Below, piece by piece: positions 24,989-34,344 of a DNA stretch of 64,000 nucleotides; the stretch's first letter is position 1, and every line of letters starts with the position of its first letter. The notes under the pieces were generated by a model. The model was given only the letters and a program-made list of their open reading frames with translations, did no database searches and was not told the origin of the DNA. This DNA comes from CAG-826 sp964583155 (GTDB taxonomy: Bacteria > Bacillota_I > Bacilli_A > RFN20 > CAG-826). The translations under genes and the position numbers were made by a program. The stretch spans positions 186,001 to 250,000 of the forward strand of contig CAZOUY010000001.1 in assembly GCA_964583155.1 (NCBI GenBank), written 5' to 3'.

Positions 24989-25809
24989 CGTCGGATCCTT
25001 AAAAGCATGCCCTCTTTTAATTCCTGTCCTTTATTTTGTAGGAATAATTGCTCCTCGTTCAATTGATGATGGGCGGCGATGCTTTGATAGGTATCGCCTC
25101 TTTTAACGCGATAGTAGGATGATAAAACGACCATGGGCTCATCTCTAAACCATTTTTGCTTAGCGGTCTCCGCTTTGGGTTCCATTTCCTTTTTTACACA
25201 TTGCGCATTTTCATCTTCACTATCATCTTCACTCTTCATGATGATAGCGCTCGATAAGGGAACCTCCTCATCCTTGATAAAATCGATCGTTCCGCCATTA
25301 AATGAGGAAGTATCCATGGTGGAAATAACATCGACATTTTCCTCCTGCATCAGCTGTTCGAGCTTAGCGGCATCCTCCTTCGATAGGAGACTGCGGGCGC
25401 TATTAAAGGCGATCTCAAGAGGGGCCTCCTCAAGCTCTAAATAGGCGTTTTTGCTTGCTTCCTCCAAGGAAAAGGCTTCGTCGATTTTTTCACTGCCCTC
25501 AAGAACGCATTTGATATGAAAAATGATCGCGTGATCGCCAATCTCGTAGGTCGAATCTTCAACCCGCAGGGCAAATCCTCGTGCGGAGCATATTTGATCA
25601 TTCGGACATAGGATATCGACATCCACACTATCTGAAAAAGGAAATTGTTCGTTTTCGTAATGCCCTAAACCGGAGATATCGATCGCTCCTTGGACGCGAA
25701 TTCCTTCAAACAGGGTCACATATGTAAAGTGATCATCGATGATCACGGAATCCACTTTTTGAATTTCATTCTCAAACGTTATCGTTTTATCTAATAAAAA
25801 TGATGGCAT
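24985..25809 (-). CDS. SpoVID-like spore-coat morphogenesis protein with C-terminal LysM
   Basis: 274 residues. The N-terminal half (SFLLDKTITFENEIQKVDSV, then RVQGAIDISGLGHY) resembles the SpoVID N-terminal domain that starts coat encasement. The middle is long, acidic and low in complexity (about 140-225). A C-terminal LysM domain (YYRVKRGDTYQSIAAHHQLN to GMLLRIRR) closes the protein as in SpoVID and SafA. Position between engB and the YsxE-like gene supports the call. ATG 25809 follows AGGAGGTTTTTTT, and that site is the 3' arm of a hairpin after engB. The hem genes that stand between engB and spoVID in Bacillus are missing. Confidence 0.72.
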   Translation of the reverse strand: MPSFLLDKTITFENEIQKVDSVIIDDHFTYVTLFEGIRVQGAIDISGLGHYENEQFPFSDSVDVDILCPNDQICSARGFALRVEDSTYEIGDHAIIFHIKCVLEGSEKIDEAFSLEEASKNAYLELEEAPLEIAFNSARSLLSKEDAAKLEQLMQEENVDVISTMDTSSFNGGTIDFIKDEEVPLSSAIIMKSEDDSEDENAQCVKKEMEPKAETAKQKWFRDEPMVVLSSYYRVKRGDTYQSIAAHHQLNEEQLFLQNKGQELKEGMLLRIRR

Positions 25810-25847
25810 AAAAAAACCTCCTATTTTCAATATAGAAATAAGAGGTT
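25808..25847 (-). promoter_or_regulatory. Terminator-like hairpin containing the ribosome-binding site of the spoVID-like gene
   Basis: On the minus strand AACCTCTTATTT (25847-25836) can pair with AAATAGGAGGTT (25826-25815), 12 bp with one G-U pair, followed by a T-run and ATG. The segment ATAGGAGGTTTTTTTATG is identical to that before the GG-peptide gene. Confidence 0.75.
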
Positions 25848-25856
25848 AAAAATATG

Positions 25857-26444
25857 TTATTTAAAGAGATCACCGAGGACTTTTTTTAATTTTTCCAGGG
25901 TTTCACGCCTTTTAACGGAAACATAGATGAGATTTTCAAAGATATAGCTCGGAAAGGCGGATTGAAGGACCTTTTGTGCTTGGGCCTTTTCCTTCTGATT
26001 GAGCTTATCACATTTGGTAATAACGATCACAATCGGCACCCTTTGCGCGCTTAGATAATGAAGAAAATCATAATCCTCATCCGTTAAGGTTCGACGCGCA
26101 TCGAGAAGATAGACCACGCCTTTTAAATAGGAATTATCGTTAAAATAGGCCTCCATCATCGTTCCGAAAGCAAGCGTATGCCCCTTGCCTGCGGCACTAT
26201 AGCCATAGCCGGGAGCATCCACTAAATAATTGCCCTCGCCTAAAGAAAAATAATTCAAAAGACGGGTGTGGCCGGGCTTCGAGGAGGTAAACGCCAAGGT
26301 GCGATTATCGCAGATCGCGTTTAAAAGCGAGCTCTTACCGACATTGGAGCGCCCGATAAAGATTATTTCCTTCTTTAAATCGGAGGGACGATGCTCGAGA
26401 TCTGCGGCTGATTTTTCAAAGCGAGCCTTACGAAAATCGATCAT
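25857..26444 (-). CDS. engB: Ribosome biogenesis GTPase YsxC/EngB
   Basis: 195-residue TRAFAC GTPase needed for 50S assembly. G1 GRSNVGKSS, G2/G3 region SSKPGHTR and DAPGYGYS, G4 TKCD and the C-terminal SVKRRE are visible. Full length. One base separates it from the upstream lon stop; lonA-ysxC is also the Bacillus order. Confidence 0.95.
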   Translation of the reverse strand: MIDFRKARFEKSAADLEHRPSDLKKEIIFIGRSNVGKSSLLNAICDNRTLAFTSSKPGHTRLLNYFSLGEGNYLVDAPGYGYSAAGKGHTLAFGTMMEAYFNDNSYLKGVVYLLDARRTLTDEDYDFLHYLSAQRVPIVIVITKCDKLNQKEKAQAQKVLQSAFPSYIFENLIYVSVKRRETLEKLKKVLGDLFK

Positions 26445-26445
26445 G

Positions 26446-28767
26446 CTAGTTGCCCATGGCGACGCTCAAGGCATCATCCACATTATCCATCAAAACGATG
26501 TTCAATTTATCCTTGACTTCCTTAGGAATATCGCGGAGATTCTTCTCATTTTCCCGAGGAATGATGATCGTCGAAATTCCCGAACGAGCGGCCGCTAGTG
26601 ACTTCTCACGCAAGCCCCCGATCGGTAAGGCCTTCCCACGCAGGGTCACTTCGCCTGTCATGGCGACATTCGCCTTCACCTTCCGCTTCGTTAAGGATGA
26701 AATAATCGCTAAGGTAATAGCGACACCGGCTGAAGGACCATCCTTTGGAACCGCTCCCTCTGGAAAATGAATATGGATATCATTCTTCATAAAGATTTCC
26801 GGATCGATATGGTATTTCAAAGCATTGCTTCGCACATAGTCGAGGGCAATCGATGATGATTCCTTCATAACATCCCCAAGACTACCCGTTAACACTAAAG
26901 CGCCCTTCCCTTGGAAATGGGTCACTTCAATAGGTAAAATATCCCCGCCATATTGAGTATAAGCAAGGCCGGTAACCACGCCGATCTGATCTTCCTTTTC
27001 CTTTTCGCTATCATCGAAGCGTTCCATTCCTAGATAATCGATGACCTTTTGAACATTGATCGTGTAATTCTGGTCTTTATTATCGGCGGTCAATAATTCG
27101 ACGACAACCTTCCGACAGCAGCTACCGAGGCATCTTTCCAATTCCCGAACGCCGGATTCACGCGTATAGCGACGAATGATGTAAAGAATCGCCTCATCTT
27201 CAAAGAAAATATTTTCAGGCTTAAGGCCATTATTTAAAATCTGCTTAGGAATCAAGTGCTCCTTCGCAATATGCATTTTTTCAATTTCGGTATAGCTCGT
27301 CACTTCGATCATTTCCATTCGATCACGAAGAGGTCCAGGAATGTTCTCAATCTGGTTCGCGGTCGCAATGAAAAGAACATGACTTAAGTCATAGGGCTCC
27401 TCTAAATAGTTGTCATTAAAGGCAAAATTCTGCTCGGGATCCAAGACCTCCAAAAGCGCGGAGGACGGGTCACCTTTATATGAGGACGCTAGCTTATCGA
27501 CTTCATCGAGAAGAAAAACAGGATTGGCAACGCCACATTTTTTCATACCGGCAATAATACGTCCCGGCATCGATCCAACGTAGGTGCGGCGATGGCCACG
27601 GATCTCCGCTTCATCGGAAATACCACCCAAAGAGGCTTTAAAGAACTTTCTTCCTAAAGCGCGGGCGATGGATTTTCCAAGCGAAGTTTTACCAACTCCA
27701 GGCGGACCATAGAAGCATAGAATCGGAGCCTTTAAGGAATTGGTCATTTTTTTCACCGCCAAATATTCGACGATTCTTTTTTTGACCTTGTCAAGACCAT
27801 AATGATCCTCATCGAGAATCTTTTGGACGGCCTCTAAATCATCACTATCATCGGTCATTTGATACCATGGCGTATTCACCAGCCAATCGAGATAATTCAA
27901 AATCATCGATGCCTCTAAGGATGATTGCGGCATCATTTCAAAACGCTTTGCCTCCGCTTTAACCTTCGCCTTAACAAAATCCGGATAAGGATTCTCTTCG
28001 ACCTTTTTAAGCATCTTTTCCACCGATGATGATTCATCATCGTCTTCGCCTAGTTCACTTTTAATCGCGCGCATTTTTTCGCGTAAAAAGTATTCCTTTT
28101 GGCTCTTTTCCGCGGCCCGGCGCACTTCGCTCTCTAGCTGGCGATCAATTTCCGCGAGCTCTTTTTCATCGCTTAAATAAGCAAGAATGATCTTCAAACG
28201 TTGGCTAACATTGGTCGCTTCTAAAACCGCTTGCTTTAGCTCGTTAGATAACGGCAGATAATTCGCCAAGGAATCCGCGATTTCATTCGGGGCAATGCCC
28301 TTCGATAATTGATTAATTAAAGATTTCGGCATATTGAGCGATAAACCATCGGCACGCTCGATCATCGCGATGATGCTGTCAACGAGATCCCGCTCTTCCT
28401 CATCATCTTCATGAACGTCCTCTAAAACGGTCGCTTCAGCAACATAGGTTTCGTTATCAAAAATAATCTCATCGAGATGAACGCGGGCAATACCATTGAC
28501 CTTGATTCGTAAATAGCCCTTTTGGTCACTGCAGTTTATGATTTTGGCGACAATGCCAACATCATAGATATCATCTTTTTCAAAATTATCAGCATCAGGA
28601 TCACGTTGTGAACAGATTAAAACTAAGGAATCACATTCATTCCGTGCGGTCTTAATTGCCTGCATCGAAAAACTACGGGCCGCATCAATCCCGGTCACAA
28701 TATTTGGAAATGCGACAAGTCCACGAGTAATAAGCAATGGTAAACGCAAAGTTTCATTTTGTTCCAT
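26446..28767 (-). CDS. lon: ATP-dependent protease Lon
   Basis: 773-residue AAA+ serine protease of protein quality control. An N-terminal LON substrate domain (1-200), coiled coil (about 200-260), AAA+ module with Walker A GPPGVGKTS and Walker B FLLDEVDKL, and a C-terminal protease domain with catalytic Ser in PKDGPSAGVAI and Lys in LREKSLAAARSG. ATG 28767 (MEQNETLRLP) follows AAAGGATG; the frame extends 3 codons upstream to a GTG. Separated from tig by a terminator-like hairpin. Confidence 0.96.
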   Translation of the reverse strand: MEQNETLRLPLLITRGLVAFPNIVTGIDAARSFSMQAIKTARNECDSLVLICSQRDPDADNFEKDDIYDVGIVAKIINCSDQKGYLRIKVNGIARVHLDEIIFDNETYVAEATVLEDVHEDDEEERDLVDSIIAMIERADGLSLNMPKSLINQLSKGIAPNEIADSLANYLPLSNELKQAVLEATNVSQRLKIILAYLSDEKELAEIDRQLESEVRRAAEKSQKEYFLREKMRAIKSELGEDDDESSSVEKMLKKVEENPYPDFVKAKVKAEAKRFEMMPQSSLEASMILNYLDWLVNTPWYQMTDDSDDLEAVQKILDEDHYGLDKVKKRIVEYLAVKKMTNSLKAPILCFYGPPGVGKTSLGKSIARALGRKFFKASLGGISDEAEIRGHRRTYVGSMPGRIIAGMKKCGVANPVFLLDEVDKLASSYKGDPSSALLEVLDPEQNFAFNDNYLEEPYDLSHVLFIATANQIENIPGPLRDRMEMIEVTSYTEIEKMHIAKEHLIPKQILNNGLKPENIFFEDEAILYIIRRYTRESGVRELERCLGSCCRKVVVELLTADNKDQNYTINVQKVIDYLGMERFDDSEKEKEDQIGVVTGLAYTQYGGDILPIEVTHFQGKGALVLTGSLGDVMKESSSIALDYVRSNALKYHIDPEIFMKNDIHIHFPEGAVPKDGPSAGVAITLAIISSLTKRKVKANVAMTGEVTLRGKALPIGGLREKSLAAARSGISTIIIPRENEKNLRDIPKEVKDKLNIVLMDNVDDALSVAMGN

Positions 28768-28782
28768 TAAAAACACATCCTT

Positions 28783-28819
28783 TCTTTAAAAAGAAAGAGA
28801 AAATGAAGTCATTTTCTCT
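28783..28819 (-). terminator. Terminator/attenuator between tig and lon
   Basis: On the minus strand AGAGAAAATGACTTCATTTT followed by CTCTTTCTTTTT; the stem (28819-28809 with 28806-28796) begins at the tig stop codon. Readthrough would be needed to express lon from the tig promoter. Confidence 0.7.
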
Positions 28820-30093
28820 TAATCGTTGTTTGCTAATAGGAAATCACCAATTTTCCGATTTTCCAAATCACGGGTAAATTGTGACATTTGCGGCTTAAGG
28901 ATCTCTTTAACCTTATCGAGCTCCATACTATATTGTTGAGCAATCTTGGCTAATTCGAATTCGATTTCCTCTTCGGTCACGTGAAGCTCTTCCACTTCCG
29001 CGATTTTTTCTAGCACCAAGACGCTTCGAATATTGATTTCCGCATCGGTCTTCATCTTGGCCTCGACATCATCGGGAGTTTGCCCGGTAATTTGATAATA
29101 TTGGTCAAGAGTTAAACCATTTTGTTGCACTTGTTTGGCAAAATTTTCTTTCATTGCTTCCACTTCATCATGGATGATCTGCGGATGCAAGGAAATCTTA
29201 GCATCATCACGAATTAATTTAATTAACGCTTCATAGTAAGCATTTCGAGCATCCTGCTCTTTGTGACTGCGGAGGTCATTTTCAACCTTACTCCGCAATT
29301 GATCGACGGTTTCCACGCCATCATAATTGAGTTCTTTCACAAAATCCTCATCGAGGGTTGGAAGCTGTTTTTCTTTCACTTCATGTAAAACAATATGGAA
29401 AACCGCCGCCTTTCCCTTTAATTCAGCTACATAATTCTCGGGGAAGGTAACATTGATATCGGCCTCATCCCCCGCCTTTAATCCGACTAATTGCTCCTCG
29501 AATCCGGGGATAAACGAATTAGAGCCTAATTCCAATGAATAATTCTGGGCGCTACCGCCATCGAATGGTTGACCATCGATATATCCGACAAAATCGAGAA
29601 CGACCGTATCACCTAACGCCGCTTCCGTCTCTTTGACGACCAATTCGGCATTGTCCTTCAAAAGCTTATTGATCTCTTCTTCAACCTCTTCGGGGGTCAA
29701 TTCGACCTTTTGCTTTTCGACATGCAAGCCCTTATAGGCTCCCAATTCGACCTCTGGGGCTACAATGATGGTGATCTTCGCTTCCATCTCCTGCTCGCTG
29801 ATTTTGGTAATTTCCAAATTAGGACGCGCAAAAGGAACGATTTTTTCTTCATCCAAAGCGGTTCCATATGCCGGCTGTAAAACGATATCAATCGCTTCGT
29901 TCATTACCCGCGCTTGGTCGATCTTAGACTTTACTAGATTCTCTGGAGCGTGGCCTTTCCGAAAGCCGGGTACTTCAACATCCTTTGCTAGCTTATCAAA
30001 GGCCTTTTTCATCGCATCGGTCCATTCCTTGCCTTCAAAGGAAAGAATAAGCTCAACTTGAGAATTTTCTAATTTGTTAACACTACGTTTCAT
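28819..30093 (-). CDS. tig: Trigger factor
   Basis: 424-residue ribosome-bound chaperone and peptidyl-prolyl isomerase. The ribosome-binding tail signature is GFRKGHAPENLV (about residues 41-52), the FKBP domain spans about 155-240 (GDTVVLDFVGYIDGQPFDGG), and the helical C-terminal arms follow. Normal length. ATG 30093 follows AGGAGGAAATAGAGATTT. It has its own promoter; lon and engB lie downstream. Confidence 0.96.
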   Translation of the reverse strand: MKRSVNKLENSQVELILSFEGKEWTDAMKKAFDKLAKDVEVPGFRKGHAPENLVKSKIDQARVMNEAIDIVLQPAYGTALDEEKIVPFARPNLEITKISEQEMEAKITIIVAPEVELGAYKGLHVEKQKVELTPEEVEEEINKLLKDNAELVVKETEAALGDTVVLDFVGYIDGQPFDGGSAQNYSLELGSNSFIPGFEEQLVGLKAGDEADINVTFPENYVAELKGKAAVFHIVLHEVKEKQLPTLDEDFVKELNYDGVETVDQLRSKVENDLRSHKEQDARNAYYEALIKLIRDDAKISLHPQIIHDEVEAMKENFAKQVQQNGLTLDQYYQITGQTPDDVEAKMKTDAEINIRSVLVLEKIAEVEELHVTEEEIEFELAKIAQQYSMELDKVKEILKPQMSQFTRDLENRKIGDFLLANND

Positions 30094-30150
30094 AAATCTC
30101 TATTTCCTCCTATTGGACTATAAGCCATAAATACAATCCGTACGTTGTTT

Positions 30151-30179
30151 ATTATATACGAATATTTATTTATACACAA
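30151..30179 (-). promoter_or_regulatory. Promoter of tig
   Basis: On the minus strand TTGTGT (30179-30174), a 17-base spacer and a perfect TATAAT (30156-30151). The rest of the 262-base gap to the next gene shows no further feature I can support. Confidence 0.7.
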
Positions 30180-30355
30180 TAAAAATAATTATTAATTTGT
30201 CGCAAGTTTGTCTTAGAAATTTTCCCCTTCAAAATGGGGTAAAATAACTATTTTGCGCATCGCTAGACGATCGATTGTAATGATATGTGAATTCAAAAAA
30301 ACAATAAGATATCTTGATGATCGTTGGCGGATTTTTCCATCACCATGAATCGATA

Positions 30356-31282
30356 TTAAAAGGTCAAGGGCTTTATATTTTGTAAAATTTCCAATAATTC
30401 GGCAAATTTTCCCTTTAAAAGATGAACATCAATCTCCGCCTTTTCGGCATATTCCTCATATGGGACCTCTTCTCTTAAATAATGATGGGCCAAAAGAATG
30501 AAGGTCACGCCAAGAAGCGGATATTCATCTTCATCGATGGTCTCCGGATAAATCTCCAGCACGTATGAATTATATAGTTCGATGGCAATATTGGTGGTGC
30601 TTGGATTAGGAGACATCCTTTCGATTAACTCTATTAGCATCATATGGGCATTGGATACAAAGGGCGGATCGAGCTCATAAGGAACAACCTTGTAGGTAAT
30701 GCCTCTTTTCAAAAGGGTAAACTCCTGCATCACCTTATTATCCACCAGCAATAACAGTAGGTATGTTTTCATCGCATCGTCGGCTTCCGAAGCAAGATAG
30801 GATGAAATCTCCTCGGAAAAGAGGCTAATTCGCATATTTTTTAAATTCTCAAACAGGGCGAAAAGTCGCCGATCCGCTTTCTCGGCCTTGCGCAAGCGCC
30901 CTTTGATTTCCTCTTGTAGATCCTCCTGACGCTTTTTGGTCTTTTTTTGAGTAGTTAAAACCACCTTTTTCCAATGATGGATCTTCTCTTCCACTTCGAA
31001 GGACTGATAAGGCAAAGCATCATAGTGATCGAGGGCGCTTAAAATTTCATCAATTTTATCTTGCTGCTTTAAAATTTCCAAATGGAGATCGATCATCTCC
31101 GATAGATGGTCCATTAATTTATTTTCATTTTTAGCGATAAGATCCAAGGCCTCATCATCCCTTCCAACGCCGATTAACGCCAGCAAACGAGCCCATAGCC
31201 CCTCGGAAGTGTCATCGTTCTTGGAAAGAAGAATAATCAAATCATATTGATGATTATCCAATAGTTTCTTATATGAATCCAT
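30356..31282 (-). CDS. Helical-repeat (TPR/DUF3196-like) protein, YsoA-like by position
   Basis: 308 residues, almost all helical and acidic. The N-terminal third looks like TPR-type helix pairs (LWARLLALIGVGRDDEALDL), followed by a charged coiled coil (about 110-140, KKTKKRQEDLQEEIKGRLRK) and a C-terminal helical domain. No signal peptide. DUF3196-like TPR proteins have this layout in Firmicutes and Mollicutes, but I cannot confirm the family. In B. subtilis ysoA, a TPR protein, lies next to tig, which fits. A scaffold role is only a guess. Confidence 0.5.
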   Translation of the reverse strand: MDSYKKLLDNHQYDLIILLSKNDDTSEGLWARLLALIGVGRDDEALDLIAKNENKLMDHLSEMIDLHLEILKQQDKIDEILSALDHYDALPYQSFEVEEKIHHWKKVVLTTQKKTKKRQEDLQEEIKGRLRKAEKADRRLFALFENLKNMRISLFSEEISSYLASEADDAMKTYLLLLLVDNKVMQEFTLLKRGITYKVVPYELDPPFVSNAHMMLIELIERMSPNPSTTNIAIELYNSYVLEIYPETIDEDEYPLLGVTFILLAHHYLREEVPYEEYAEKAEIDVHLLKGKFAELLEILQNIKPLTF

Positions 31283-31297
31283 AAAATACCTCTTTTA

Positions 31298-31993
31298 TTA
31301 TAAATGAAAGCGTTTCTGTATCTCTTCTTGCGTGACCCGCTGCGGGAAAATAAAGATCCCTAATAGCACTAAAAGGCCCACCGATGCGGCGACGATAGAA
31401 GGCCATAAAATGGAAAGCCATGAGGTCGTAAAATACAAAATAAGCGGAATAAAGGAAATTAACGAGATGAAGACCGTCGTCGGCAAATAATCGCGATATA
31501 AGGAATTTTTAATAAAGATCATGATGATCAGCGTTAAAATCGTCGCGGAAATCGAAAAGGGAATGACATACCCTAAGGACCATAGCGTTTTCACATCGTG
31601 CGGACGCGTGATTAAATCGATCGCGATCAACACCACCGAAAGAATGATTAAATGAATTAAAAACCGCACGGCCATACTCTGCTGCGTCTTGATCATATAG
31701 GCGATAAAGCAATAAAAATAGATAAGACAAGCATCGACGATCACACACCACCAGGGAACGACGCTCGCATTATTGAGTGTCGCAATATTGACGATGGTAC
31801 AGGCAATGATCGCGACGATCACCAAATATAGGAGGATGCGCATCGCAATCGTCTGCGCGCGCGGGAGGCCATGATATTTAGGATACTCTTGATAATTTTT
31901 CGTGCCTTCGGTATCCTCCAGAACATGAAAGCATAAAGGACATAGCTTTCGCTCCGAGTTGACTTCAACATGACAATGGGGACAATATTTCAT
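31298..31993 (-). CDS. Zinc-ribbon membrane protein (DUF6320-like)
   Basis: 231 residues. The N-terminal zinc ribbon MKYCPHCHVEVNSERKLCPL has two CxxC knuckles (CPHC, CPLC). After a short linker come six predicted membrane helices (about 50-70, 78-100, 108-127, 137-158, 166-187 and 193-212). It resembles the DUF6320 family, which often stands beside condensation-like acyltransferases. The stop of the acyltransferase gene lies 2 bases upstream of this start, so they form one operon and may work on the same lipid or exported product. Confidence 0.6.
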   Translation of the reverse strand: MKYCPHCHVEVNSERKLCPLCFHVLEDTEGTKNYQEYPKYHGLPRAQTIAMRILLYLVIVAIIACTIVNIATLNNASVVPWWCVIVDACLIYFYCFIAYMIKTQQSMAVRFLIHLIILSVVLIAIDLITRPHDVKTLWSLGYVIPFSISATILTLIIMIFIKNSLYRDYLPTTVFISLISFIPLILYFTTSWLSILWPSIVAASVGLLVLLGIFIFPQRVTQEEIQKRFHL

Positions 31994-31995
31994 AC

Positions 31996-33267
31996 CTACT
32001 CCACCTCCAAATCATTCGTTTCGATTTCCACCGGCAAGCCATCCTGCACGAGCTGATCGACTATATGACGGATAAAATAACGCTCCATGAAGCGGGCCGA
32101 AAAAGAAAGAACAAATTGCCCGTTATACGATATACCGGCCATATTGTATGGTAAATCGTTCGAAGCGGCAATCAAAAATTCAAAGCGCGTAATATAGGGC
32201 TTCATATCCTCGGGAATATGTACGACTCCGAGATTGGAAAAGCTGATCGTATTGGCGTCTTGGCCTGCGACATGATAGCCGATTTTCATACCGATCGTCT
32301 TTAGAAAAAGTGGCAAAATTCTGATCAGAAAATTCTTTTCAAAGCGGACATTGCTGACGATTCGCATCGAAAGCTTCTCTTTGGTCAATTCTTCCTTCAG
32401 GGTTTCCTTCACCAGCTTTATCATCTGCTCTAATGTCACCGGTTTATCTTGGTAATTGGTGCGAATGCGAACATATAAAACAAAATTACGGACCGATTGC
32501 GATTCAAAGAAACGCCGCGCATTGACCGGCAAAAACAAGACGGCCGGACGCTTGGCCTTAGGATCATGCGAATAATATAAATCATAGATCGATTTCAAAA
32601 CACAGCCGGAAATATATTCCGTGAGGGTCGCTTGATATCGATGCGCCACCTCGAGAATCTTATCGACCGGCGTGGCAACATGGATGATACCAGTAAAGAC
32701 ATCGGGATAAAGATGGCCCCTTAAACGATAAGCGCGGGGCTCCGAAGGATAAGGACGGATACTCGGATCATAGTTCCAATTGAAGCAATCCTCTTTTTCA
32801 GAAGCTAATTTTTCGAATTCTTCACTCAATATTTCCCCATGATTATCGATCGAAACGCCACATTCAAGTAGATAATAATAGCAGATGCATTTAAAGAACT
32901 CTAAAGCCCCCGTGCCATCGCTCAAGGAATGAAAAACCTCTAAAATAAGGCGTTTGCCATAATATGAAAGCGTGAACATGAAGCCATGATTTTTACGAAG
33001 ATGAATCGACAAGCCTAAGCACGGATTCTCTTCCTTTATGATCGGTTCGGCACTGTTATGGTCGAAATAATTCCAAAATAAGCCTCTTTTGAGCTTCACG
33101 CAAAAGGTCGGAAAACGATGAAGTGCGGTCTTTAAGGCCGGCTTTAGATTCTCGACAATAATATCATCGACAAAAACACAAGAAAGTCGGAAAGAATTGG
33201 TATCCTTTTTCGAATAAATAAAAGGAAATAATTTAGCTGCATTATCAAGCTTATACCAGTTTGCCAC
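31996..33267 (-). CDS. HXXXDG acyltransferase of the condensation/alcohol acetyltransferase superfamily
   Basis: 423 residues. The catalytic motif VFHSLSDGTGALEFFK (about residues 123-138) matches HXXXDG of PapA5, alcohol acetyltransferases and NRPS condensation domains, and the long two-lobed fold agrees with the length. The start is GTG 33267 (VANWYKLDNAAKLFPF) with AGGTGG upstream; the frame is open some 47 codons further but that part is low-complexity and lacks a ribosome-binding site. It would move an acyl group from a CoA or carrier thioester to an alcohol or amine. No NRPS/PKS genes are nearby; the partner is the zinc-ribbon membrane protein. Substrate unknown. Confidence 0.72.
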   Translation of the reverse strand: MANWYKLDNAAKLFPFIYSKKDTNSFRLSCVFVDDIIVENLKPALKTALHRFPTFCVKLKRGLFWNYFDHNSAEPIIKEENPCLGLSIHLRKNHGFMFTLSYYGKRLILEVFHSLSDGTGALEFFKCICYYYLLECGVSIDNHGEILSEEFEKLASEKEDCFNWNYDPSIRPYPSEPRAYRLRGHLYPDVFTGIIHVATPVDKILEVAHRYQATLTEYISGCVLKSIYDLYYSHDPKAKRPAVLFLPVNARRFFESQSVRNFVLYVRIRTNYQDKPVTLEQMIKLVKETLKEELTKEKLSMRIVSNVRFEKNFLIRILPLFLKTIGMKIGYHVAGQDANTISFSNLGVVHIPEDMKPYITRFEFLIAASNDLPYNMAGISYNGQFVLSFSARFMERYFIRHIVDQLVQDGLPVEIETNDLEVE

Positions 33268-33365
33268 GTAAACCACCTCAACAGTATAAGTAATTATATC
33301 ATAAAATACATAGAAATAAACCAGCGCCTTTTTTGAATTATAATTTTCCGTCTTTTTGGCTTTTA

Positions 33366-33395
33366 ACAAAAAAAGATTCTTAGAATTAAGAATCT
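33366..33395 (-). terminator. Intrinsic terminator after the SDR gene
   Basis: On the minus strand AGATTCTTAATTCTAAGAAT continues to CT and a T7 run. It lies about 50 bases past the SDR stop and upstream of the acyltransferase gene. Confidence 0.7.
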
Positions 33396-33446
33396 CTTTG
33401 GCAATCATGTGATGATTAAAATAGAATTTATATTATTATTAGCAGC

Positions 33447-34247
33447 CTACTTTTTCTTTCTTAGTAAGCGACCGATTAGATAGACCTGAAGATGCGATGG
33501 CAAAATATTGAATAGCTTCAAGAGAAAGTTGGCGTTGATTTTATAGACATAGCGGGGCTTTTTCCGTTGAATGGGCTTTAAAACGACTTTGGCAAGCTTC
33601 TCCGGGGTCACCGATTTAGCCTCCACGCTTTCGACAATCCTTTTAAAATATTTCGAGTTTTCTTTATAGAGCTCCGTGTTTTGGCAGAAGACATCCAATT
33701 CCGACATCGAGTCATTTAAAAGCGGGGTCTTCACCGCTCCAGGACGAACGATAGCGACATGGATGCCTAAAAGATTAGCCTCCATCCTTAGGGAATAAGC
33801 ATATCTTTCAAGCGTGCTTTTGGTAATCGAATAGATGCCATTGAAGGGCAAAGGACGTAAGGGAGCGACTTCGCTAGTGGTAATGATAATGCGGCTATTC
33901 TTGCGTAAAAGGGGAAGAAAGACCTTATTGATGCGATAAACACCTAAGACGTTGATATCAAAGATGCGCATCATGCGCGCTTCTTCCATCTCCAATAAGG
34001 AATCCATCGCGTAGACACCCGCGACATGAACGATAGCAAATAGCTCCGAAATTTCTTGAGTTAATTGCTCATAAACCGATGTAACATTTTCCATCTTACG
34101 AATATCGCAAGAATAATACTTGACATTATCGATGGGCCGATCAATTCGATAATCGATACCATACACCATAAAGCCCTTTTGGACCAACAATCGGCAGATG
34201 GCTTGTCCCATTCCGCCACAAGCGCCGACAACTAAAATATTTTTCAT
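33447..34247 (-). CDS. Short-chain dehydrogenase/reductase
   Basis: 266 residues. Rossmann nucleotide-binding motif VVGACGGMGQAICRLL near the start, the acidic region DIRKMENV, the catalytic Ser in IIITTSEVAPLRP and the YSITK Tyr-Lys pair. The C-terminal part (about 215-266, LLKLFNILPSHLQVYLIGRL) is hydrophobic and basic, suggesting membrane association as in SDRs acting on lipids. Substrate unknown. Single gene between two terminated units. Confidence 0.85.
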   Translation of the reverse strand: MKNILVVGACGGMGQAICRLLVQKGFMVYGIDYRIDRPIDNVKYYSCDIRKMENVTSVYEQLTQEISELFAIVHVAGVYAMDSLLEMEEARMMRIFDINVLGVYRINKVFLPLLRKNSRIIITTSEVAPLRPLPFNGIYSITKSTLERYAYSLRMEANLLGIHVAIVRPGAVKTPLLNDSMSELDVFCQNTELYKENSKYFKRIVESVEAKSVTPEKLAKVVLKPIQRKKPRYVYKINANFLLKLFNILPSHLQVYLIGRLLRKKK

Positions 34248-34344
34248 AGCATCATCCCTTTTTTTCTTTCTAAATTATAAAGAGAAATCGAAAAATATGC
34301 AATGTGGGCCACGAGAAAAGGAATGTCTTTATGAACTACTTCTT

